From: T1Sed10-49 sp046498405
GTDB taxonomy: Bacteria > Actinomycetota > Nitriliruptoria > Euzebyales > Egibacteraceae
NCBI GenBank assembly: GCA_046498405.1
Contig: JAWOAS010000132.1
Location: 1 to 11,803, forward strand
DNA length: 11,803 bases
Direction of reading: 5' to 3'
Part shown: positions 7,059 to 11,803 of the stretch, in pieces
Layout: every line of letters begins with the position of its first letter
Position numbering within the stretch: the first letter of the stretch is position 1
Notes under the pieces: model-generated
Databases searched by the model: none
Told to the model about the DNA's origin: nothing
Seen by the model: only the letters and a program-made list of their open reading frames with translations
Position numbers and translations under genes: made by a program

Positions 7059-7064
7059 CGGCGC

Positions 7065-7973
7065 TCATCCCCACATCTCCTCGAGGCGGCTCGTCGCGGT
7101 CGCGTCCCCACCCCGCCGCCGCGCGACGGCGAGCAGCACGAGCCCGAGGCCCACCGCGACGCTGATGAGCACCGTGGCCAGGGCGTTGATGTCGGGGTCG
7201 TAGCCCGAGAGGACGAAGGTGTAGATCTCCATCGGCAGGGTGTTGAAGCCGAAGGGCGCGAGGAAGAAGTGGATGGGGAAGTTGTTGAAGGTGATGATGA
7301 AGGCGAGCAGCGTACCGCTGAGCACGGCCTTGCCGATGAGCGGGAGGGTGACGAGCCGGAAGGCCGTCAGCGGCCGTGCCCCCAGCGAGCGGGCCGCCTG
7401 CTCGAGCTCGGTGCCCAGGCCCTGGAGCCGTGCGACGACGACGAGCACGACGTAGGGCAGCGCGACGGCGAGGCTGCCGAGGAAGAGCAGCGGCAGGCCG
7501 CGCCCGAGGCCGACGGCGTTGGCGACGAGCAGCATCGCCACCGCGAGGATGAGCCACGGGATCGTGATCGCCGTCGTGAGCAGCGCGGTGAAGACCGTCG
7601 CCCCCGCGCGGGCCACGCGCACCATCCAGAGGGCGAGGGCGGTGCCGAGCACTGCGGCGGCCACGGCGACCGTCGTCGACAGCACGAGGCTGCGCCCGGT
7701 CGCCGAGATGAGCGCGTCGTTGCCGGCGAGCGCTGCGTACCACTCGGTGGTGGGCTCGAACGGCAGGGTACCGTAGCGCGAGGCGTTGAACGACAGCGCC
7801 ATGACCACGAGCACCGGGGTGTAGACGACGCCGAGCACGAGCCAGAGCCAGACCAGCCATCCGCGCCGCTGGCGCCGCGCCCGGGCACGCCCGTCGGGGC
7901 GTGGCAGCCCGGCGTCCGCGGCGGGCTCAGGGGTCGCCGCGGAGGCGGTCGGCGCGGTGGTGCTCGTGGCCAT
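7065..7973 (-). CDS. potC: ABC transporter permease, PotC-like
   Basis: A 302-residue inner-membrane permease of the binding-protein-dependent importer family. It has a polar, Ala/Pro/Arg-rich N-terminus of about 38 residues, longer than in E. coli PotC. The first transmembrane helix is at about 39-61 (WLVWLWLVLGVVYTPVLVVM), followed by five more hydrophobic segments. The cytoplasmic EAA loop that docks on the ATPase is LEQAARSLGARPLTAFRLVT, from Glu191. FNNFPIHFFLAPFGFNTLP is the usual PotC-like periplasmic stretch. The ATG at 7973 lies 3 bp after the PotB-like stop and the stop is 6 bp before the ATPase start, so the three genes form one translational unit. The order PotB then PotC follows polyamine operons. 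Substrate assignment is by context. Confidence 0.92.
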   Translation of the reverse strand: MATSTTAPTASAATPEPAADAGLPRPDGRARARRQRRGWLVWLWLVLGVVYTPVLVVMALSFNASRYGTLPFEPTTEWYAALAGNDALISATGRSLVLSTTVAVAAAVLGTALALWMVRVARAGATVFTALLTTAITIPWLILAVAMLLVANAVGLGRGLPLLFLGSLAVALPYVVLVVVARLQGLGTELEQAARSLGARPLTAFRLVTLPLIGKAVLSGTLLAFIITFNNFPIHFFLAPFGFNTLPMEIYTFVLSGYDPDINALATVLISVAVGLGLVLLAVARRRGGDATATSRLEEMWG

Positions 7974-7976
7974 CGC

Positions 7977-8903
7977 TCAGCGCCCTCCGCGCAGCGCACC
8001 GGGGAAGGCCCGCCGCAGCGTCGCGCGCACTCCGCCGAGCAGCGCGAGGATCGCCGCGAGGAGGATGACCGACATCGCCGCGGCGCGCGGCTGGTTGTTC
8101 ACGCGCGAGACCTGCTCGCTGATGAGCGTGCCGAACATCATCCCGTCGGTGCCGCCCAGGATGCGGGCCTCGACGAAGGCCCCGGCGGCAGGGGTGAAGA
8201 CGATCACGAGCCCAGCGAGCATGCCGGGGATCGTCAGGGGCAGGACGATGTGGCGGAAGCGCTGCCACGCCCCGGCGCCGAGGCTGCGCGCAGCGTCGAG
8301 GACGGTGTCGTCGATGCGCTCGACCGCGGCGTAGAGCGCCATGACCATGAACGGCAGGAAGAGGTAGGCGAGCATGAGCAGCACCGCCCACCGGGTGAAG
8401 AGCAGGGTGTCGCCGGCCTCGGCGAGCCCGACCCCGGTCAGCGCGGCCATGAGCGGTCCGCCGGGGGCGATGAGCACGTACATCGCGTAGATGAGCGACA
8501 GCGAGGAGGTGAGGTGGGGGATGATGACGAGCGCGAGGTAGAGCGAGCGCAGACGGCCGACGTGGCGTGACAGCGCCCAGGCAGTCGGCCACGCGACGAT
8601 GATCGTCAGGGCCGTGGCCGCGAGGCCGAGCACGAGCGAGCGGACGAGCAGGCGGCCGTAGAGCTCGGGCTGGCCGGCGATGCGCGCCCACTCCTGGCCG
8701 GTGACCGCCCCGTCGACGCCGGGGCCGGTGAGCAGCCCGAAGTAGACGAGCAGGACGAGCGGGACGACGACGAGCGCGAGCAGGAGCAGCGCGCTCGGCA
8801 GCATGAGCCCCGCCCGCGAGGAGCGGCGCCACCTAGCCGTCGCCGACCGACGCGGGGGGTCGCCGGTCGACGACGGCGGAGCGGCGCCGCTGGTCGCGGT
8901 CAC
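7977..8903 (-). CDS. potB: ABC transporter permease, PotB-like
   Basis: A 308-residue permease with a basic, Ser/Arg-rich cytoplasmic N-terminus (1-31). Six transmembrane segments lie near residues 33-58, 86-111, 119-146, 172-194, 222-245 and 275-293. The EAA loop is DAARSLGAGAWQRFRHIVLP (203-222), the contact site for the ATPase. IIPHLTSSLSLIYAMYVLIA matches the region after the third helix in PotB/PotH proteins. It pairs with the PotC-like subunit to form the membrane channel. The start is GTG at 8903, seven bases after the binding-protein stop, with a weak GAGG in front. No ATG fits before Met34, which would remove the start of the first helix. Coupling to the upstream gene probably drives translation. 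Confidence 0.92.
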   Translation of the reverse strand: MTATSGAAPPSSTGDPPRRSATARWRRSSRAGLMLPSALLLLALVVVPLVLLVYFGLLTGPGVDGAVTGQEWARIAGQPELYGRLLVRSLVLGLAATALTIIVAWPTAWALSRHVGRLRSLYLALVIIPHLTSSLSLIYAMYVLIAPGGPLMAALTGVGLAEAGDTLLFTRWAVLLMLAYLFLPFMVMALYAAVERIDDTVLDAARSLGAGAWQRFRHIVLPLTIPGMLAGLVIVFTPAAGAFVEARILGGTDGMMFGTLISEQVSRVNNQPRAAAMSVILLAAILALLGGVRATLRRAFPGALRGGR

Positions 8904-8910
8904 GCTCGCC

Positions 8911-10056
8911 TCACTGCACCCCGGCCTTGACCTCGGCGAGGAGGTCGGTGTAGGCCTGCTGCTCCTCCTGGGTGAGGGTGCCCATGATCGCGAGGTCCTC
9001 GACCTGCTCGGGGTAGGCCTGGATCCGTGCCTTGACCTCCTCGGGGAGCTGCTCCTGGGCGACCTCGTTGGCCGGTGCGGGGGCGTTGCCCTCGGGGTCC
9101 TCGGCCCACTCGACGAGGAACTCCTCGCTGACCATCCAGTCGATCCAGGCGTGGGCGAGCTCAGGGTTGGGCGAGTCGGCGACGACGGTCCACGCGTCGA
9201 TCCAGCCGACCGCGCCCTCCTCGGGGATGACGTAGCCGACCGGCTCGCCCTCCTCCATCATCGACCCGGCGTCGCCGGCCCAGAAGTTGCCGACGCTGAT
9301 CGCCTCGGTGGTGAAGGCCCGGGTCCAGTCGTCGCTCGAGCCCCAATAGAGCTCGACGTTGGGGCGCATGTCGACGAGGGCCTCGCGGACGGCGTCGAGG
9401 TCGGGGTCGTGGGGATCGTCGCCGAGGTAGAGCGCGGTGAGCATGATCGCCTCGACGGGGCTGTCCATGAAGCCGACCTGGCCCTCCCACTCGTCGTCCC
9501 AGAGCACGCCCCAGCTCGTGGGCTCCTCGTCGAAGTGCTCGGTGTTGTAGGTCAGCCCCGTGCTGCCCCACACCCACGGCGCGCCGTAGAGCTCGCCGTC
9601 GGCGTAGAGGTCGTCGCTCTGCAGGAAGTCCTCGTAGACCTCGTCGAGGTTGTCGATCTGGGCCTCGTCGAGGGGCTGCAGCATGTCCTCCTCGACCATC
9701 TGCTGGAGGAAGCTGAAGTTGGGGTTGGTGACGTCGATCTCGCCGATGCCGCCCGTGCGGAGGATCTCGCGCAGCTCCTCGCCGCTCGAGTGGTAGACGT
9801 GCTCGACCGTCGCCCCGGTGCGCTCCTCGAAGCCCTCGACGGCGTAGTCCTGATCGGAGCCGTAGTCGTTCCAGTTGAGCACGGTCAGCGTCTCGCCCTC
9901 GAAGGGCAGTTCGGCGTCGTCGTCGACGTCGCCGTCAGTGGCCTCGTCGGTGTCGTCGTTGGCGACGTCGTCGGCCTCGTCCTCCGCACAGGCCGCGAGC
10001 GTGAGGGTGCCGACCAGGGCCAGCGCGAGGAGTGATGCGTACCGTCTCGTCTTCAT
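8911..10056 (-). CDS. potD: Extracellular substrate-binding lipoprotein, PotD-like (polyamine type)
   Basis: A 381-residue precursor. MKTRRYASLLALALVGTLTLAAC is a lipoprotein signal with lipobox LAAC and lipidated Cys23. Residues 25-49 form a very acidic linker (15 of 25 are Asp/Glu) before the binding domain. Compared from memory with E. coli PotD, several ligand residues are kept: Trp62 and Tyr65 in LNWNDY, Glu202 in MDSPVE, Trp259 in FWAGD, and Trp285 and Asp287 in GWIDAW. The position matching PotD Asp168 appears to be Ser199, and the Tyr85 position appears to be Phe. This suggests a polyamine or related cationic amine with altered preference. ATG 10056 is chosen over longer in-frame extensions because it opens the signal peptide and has AAAGGA 6 bp upstream. 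It is the first gene of the transporter operon, and a 379-bp non-coding region separates it from the divergent secreted-protein gene. Confidence 0.92.
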   Translation of the reverse strand: MKTRRYASLLALALVGTLTLAACAEDEADDVANDDTDEATDGDVDDDAELPFEGETLTVLNWNDYGSDQDYAVEGFEERTGATVEHVYHSSGEELREILRTGGIGEIDVTNPNFSFLQQMVEEDMLQPLDEAQIDNLDEVYEDFLQSDDLYADGELYGAPWVWGSTGLTYNTEHFDEEPTSWGVLWDDEWEGQVGFMDSPVEAIMLTALYLGDDPHDPDLDAVREALVDMRPNVELYWGSSDDWTRAFTTEAISVGNFWAGDAGSMMEEGEPVGYVIPEEGAVGWIDAWTVVADSPNPELAHAWIDWMVSEEFLVEWAEDPEGNAPAPANEVAQEQLPEEVKARIQAYPEQVEDLAIMGTLTQEEQQAYTDLLAEVKAGVQ

Positions 10057-10161
10057 CTGCGATCCTTTCTCGGCACTCCTGCGCGAGGCCGCGCTGTCGG
10101 CGTGCCCACCCGGTGAGGACCCCATCCGACGACTCGCGGGGGAGGCGAGCGTCCCGCCCCC

Positions 10162-10167
10162 ACCGTA
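10162..10167 (-). promoter_or_regulatory. Possible -10 box (TACGGT) for the transporter operon
   Basis: On the minus strand TACGGT fits TAnnnT. The nearest -35-like hexamer, TTGGGT (10181-10186), is only about 13 bp away, shorter than the usual 16-18. It would give a leader of around 100 bases ahead of the ATG at 10056. It is the best hexamer seen in this part of the gap, but weak. Confidence 0.22.
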
Positions 10168-10339
10168 GCGAGCGCAGCCCACCCAAGGGGGGTACATCGA
10201 TGCTGCGGCGGTGCCTCGCCACCGCCGCGACGACGACCCTGCCGATGCGCGCGGTCGCCCTGGCCGGCAGGATCTCGGTGCCGGCGCCGCGGCTGCCGCC
10301 GCGCTGGCCCGAGGTCCGGCGCGCGAGGGTGTGGAGCGC

Positions 10340-10369
10340 GACCGCAGGGTTACCCTTGGTGACGCGGTC
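10340..10369 (+). promoter_or_regulatory. Nested inverted repeat overlapping a candidate -10 box (TACCCT)
   Basis: The outer arms GACCGC (10340-10345) and GCGGTC (10364-10369) enclose the inner palindrome AGGGTTACCCT (10346-10356). TACCCT at 10351-10356 is the same hexamer seen ahead of the nuclease gene and would act as a -10 for the secreted-protein gene, leaving a leader of about 70 bases. A palindrome centred on a -10 box is a plausible operator, or the RNA could fold. No -35 is evident. The repeat is seen directly; the function is inferred. Confidence 0.32.
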
Positions 10370-10435
10370 AGCGTCCCTGGCGGATGGGAGGCGGCCACGG
10401 CCCACAACCCGACCGGCCCGAGCAAAGGGGCTGCG

Positions 10436-11803
10436 ATGCCCACGGCGCACGACGACGCTGGCGCGCGCCGCCCTACCCGACCCTCGGTCCTGCGCCTGGC
10501 TGCGGCCACCCTCCTCGCCGCGCTCGCCGTGGCCGTGGCCTCGGGCGCGACCTCCGCCCGCGCCGACGTCGACCCCGAGCCCCCGTCGGTCACGAGCACG
10601 GTGGCGGTCACCGTCGAGGTGCGCGACCGCCACGGGGGGCCCGTCGCCGACGCCGAGGTGGTCGCAGAGGGCGACGGTGAGACAGTCACCGATGGCACGG
10701 AGCCTCGGACCTTCGAGGTCACCGGCGCGCCCGACGACGCCGTCATCTTCGACGCACACTCCGAGCGCGGTCGCGCCGAGGAGACGTTGACCCTCGAGGC
10801 GCTCGAGGAGCGTGAGGGCTCGGTCACCCTCGAGGTCGTGCCCGATGCGTGGGGCACCGTCGTCGGCCCCGACGGCGAGGGGGTGGGCGGCGTCGACGTG
10901 CTGGGCTGGCGCGATGGCGACCCCCTCGACGAGCCGCCAGCGGCATGGACCGCAAGCGAGGCCGACGGCGGCTGGGAGCTGCACCGCGGCAGCCGGGGCG
11001 AGGACCCCCTGGCCGTCGTGGCCGTCGGCGCCTCCGTCGAGGCCCAGCAGCGCTCCCTGCCCGACGCCGCCGAGGCCGGCGGCGGGGTCAAGCTGCAGTG
11101 GACGCCAGCGATCGAGGTCATCCTCGGCGGGGTCGCCCATCCCGAGGGCCGGAGCCTCGAGGGCTACACGCTGACCTTCGAGGACGGGGCCGGCACGCGA
11201 CGGGACGTGGCGCCGTCGCCCTTCGTCGCCGGCGACCCACGGGAGGCGACCCGCGGACGGCTGGGCCTGACCGAGGCCTTCGACGGGACCTTCGCCGAGG
11301 CCTTCGCCGTCGACGCCCGGGCCACGCGGGCCACGCTGCACGGCCCGCAGGGCGCGACCGCGACCGTCGGGATCGCGCCGTCGCTCGACGGGGAGCCCGG
11401 GCCAGGACCCGCGATCTCGCTCGTCGCCGGCGCCGTCGAGCTGCGCGACGCCGACAGCGGCGAGCCCGTCGACGGCGACGTCGAGCTCGCGATCGGCCTC
11501 GAGCCCGCCGTCGAGGGCGAGCTCACGACGCTCGTCGACGCGACGACCGTCGATGGGCACGCCGTTGGCCTCATCGACACCAGCGGCCGACGCGGCACCC
11601 CGGCCGAGGGGGCCGAGACGACCGAGGCCCGGGTGACCGCGAGCGCCGGGGGCTACGCGCCCGTCGACGACGCCATCGAGCTGCCGGCGGGTGCGGACCT
11701 GCCGGTCGCCGACGGCACCCTGCCCTCCGGCCCGGTGGCCTCAGAGGCCCTCACCGTCGACCTGGTCCCCGAGCCCGAGCCAGAGCCCGAGCCAGAGCCC
11801 GAA
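10436..11803 (+). CDS. Secreted protein with carboxypeptidase-regulatory-like domains and Pro-Glu tail, C-terminus cut by window edge
   Basis: The frame is open for 456 codons from ATG 10436 to the last base, so the protein is partial. AAAGGGG 5 bp before the ATG supports the start. An arginine-containing N-terminus precedes a hydrophobic helix (about 18-38) and a signal-peptidase site ARA after Ala43, so the protein is exported. The mature part is beta-rich: segments such as VTVEVRDRHGGPVADAEVVA (about 57-76) and GTVVGPDGEGVGGVDVLGW (about 138-156) resemble CarboxypepD_reg or bacterial Ig-like sandwiches. Related units occur near 222-255 and 325-385. It is strongly acidic, has no cysteine and only one lysine in the visible part. 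The last 12 residues (445-456) are six Pro-Glu pairs, probably a wall-spanning or inter-domain linker leading to an unseen C-terminal domain. I cannot assign a function; a surface-exposed scaffold or adhesin-like role is possible. Confidence 0.85.
   Translation, partial: MPTAHDDAGARRPTRPSVLRLAAATLLAALAVAVASGATSARADVDPEPPSVTSTVAVTVEVRDRHGGPVADAEVVAEGDGETVTDGTEPRTFEVTGAPDDAVIFDAHSERGRAEETLTLEALEEREGSVTLEVVPDAWGTVVGPDGEGVGGVDVLGWRDGDPLDEPPAAWTASEADGGWELHRGSRGEDPLAVVAVGASVEAQQRSLPDAAEAGGGVKLQWTPAIEVILGGVAHPEGRSLEGYTLTFEDGAGTRRDVAPSPFVAGDPREATRGRLGLTEAFDGTFAEAFAVDARATRATLHGPQGATATVGIAPSLDGEPGPGPAISLVAGAVELRDADSGEPVDGDVELAIGLEPAVEGELTTLVDATTVDGHAVGLIDTSGRRGTPAEGAETTEARVTASAGGYAPVDDAIELPAGADLPVADGTLPSGPVASEALTVDLVPEPEPEPEPEPE

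Larger units (their letters stand above)
10057..10435. other. Divergent intergenic regulatory region, no gene seen
   Basis: This 379-bp stretch lies between the start codons of the binding-protein gene (minus) and the secreted-protein gene (plus). It is the only long non-coding segment and should carry both promoters. It holds candidate -10 hexamers on each strand, Shine-Dalgarno sites at both ends (AAAGGA at 10063-10068, minus; AAAGGGG at 10424-10430, plus) and a nested inverted repeat at 10340-10369. I compared it by eye with ydaO/c-di-AMP, glycine and cobalamin riboswitch hallmarks and found no convincing match. Short open frames inside it have arginine/proline/serine-rich shadow composition. 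Confidence 0.6.

Noticed and set aside
6000..8570. An 856-codon open frame on the plus strand, opposite the transporter genes
   Set aside because: It is antisense to three clear ABC transporter genes, is dominated by Arg/Gln/Glu/Asp/His/Gly and shows no recognisable domain. It is an artefact of high GC at third positions.
8803..10035. A 410-codon plus-strand frame opposite the binding-protein gene
   Set aside because: It is the mirror of a well-supported PotD-like gene and is made of repetitive Leu/Val/Asp/Gly without a domain.
10321..10435. Possible c-di-AMP (ydaO) riboswitch ahead of a secreted-protein gene
   Set aside because: The region has GGGTTACC- and AACCCGAC-like pieces but lacks the conserved CAGCTAAC-type segment and a consistent fold. 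A covariance-model search would be needed to revive it.
10200..10790. Possible small gene starting at ATG 10200 with AAGGGGGG in front
   Set aside because: The product is Arg/Pro/Ser-rich without motifs and overlaps the secreted-protein gene in another frame for more than half its length.
10057..11121. N-terminal extension of the binding-protein frame up to 11121
   Set aside because: The extension is Ser/Pro/Arg-rich shadow sequence antisense to the secreted-protein gene. A lipoprotein signal and Shine-Dalgarno site start at 10056.
9935..11560. A 541-codon minus-strand frame opposite the secreted-protein gene
   Set aside because: The plus-strand frame has a signal peptide, ribosome-binding site and beta-sandwich repeats. 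The minus frame has none and also overlaps the start of the binding-protein gene.

Overview
The window is very GC-rich and uses G/C almost exclusively at third codon positions, which fits a high-GC actinobacterium. The acidic, lysine-poor secreted proteins and the 'TAnnnT' -10 hexamers sitting directly in front of start codons are consistent with this. A salt-tolerant, deep-branching actinobacterial lineage is possible, but that is only an inference. Nearly every real gene has a long open shadow on the opposite strand because of the base composition. The calls below rest on recognisable protein families and gene junctions, not on ORF length.

Layout, left to right. (1) 1-856, minus strand: a DUF368 membrane protein (PopT-type polyprenyl-phosphate translocase family), cut by the left edge. 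It is divergent from (2) 918-1856, plus strand, a stand-alone RecB/Cas4-like PD-(D/E)XK nuclease with iron-sulfur-type cysteines. The 61-bp gap carries a -10-like hexamer for each gene at leaderless spacing. (3) 1862-1920: a 27-bp-period tandem repeat fills the gap between the convergent nuclease and (4) 1921-2772, minus strand, a Cof-type HAD phosphatase. (5) 2926-10056, minus strand, read right to left: a compact operon-like run encoding a PotD-like lipoprotein, PotB- and PotC-like permeases, a PotA-like ATPase, a GH63/mannosylglycerate-hydrolase-like glycosidase and an isochorismatase-like cysteine hydrolase. Gaps within the transporter are 3 to 7 bp. The glycosidase follows the ATPase after 79 bp, which contain a second 27-bp-period tandem duplication spanning the ATPase stop codon. 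The hydrolase overlaps the glycosidase by 8 bp. (6) 10057-10435: a non-coding divergent regulatory region. (7) 10436 to the right edge, plus strand: a secreted, cysteine-free protein with carboxypeptidase-regulatory-like beta-sandwich repeats and a Pro-Glu tail.

The transporter genes form a complete uptake system for polyamine-type cations: binding lipoprotein, two membrane subunits and an ATPase with a TOBE domain. The substrate-binding tryptophans and acidic residues are mostly those known from E. coli PotD, with substitutions that could shift specificity. The glycosidase and cysteine hydrolase downstream may process a related glycosylated or amide-linked compound or serve a separate osmolyte-recycling role; the sequence alone does not decide. 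I see no CRISPR array, insertion sequence, tRNA, rRNA, phage gene or recognisable defence island. Nothing here can be called a new system with confidence; the best leads are the transporter/glycosidase/hydrolase combination and the duplicated stop-codon segment.
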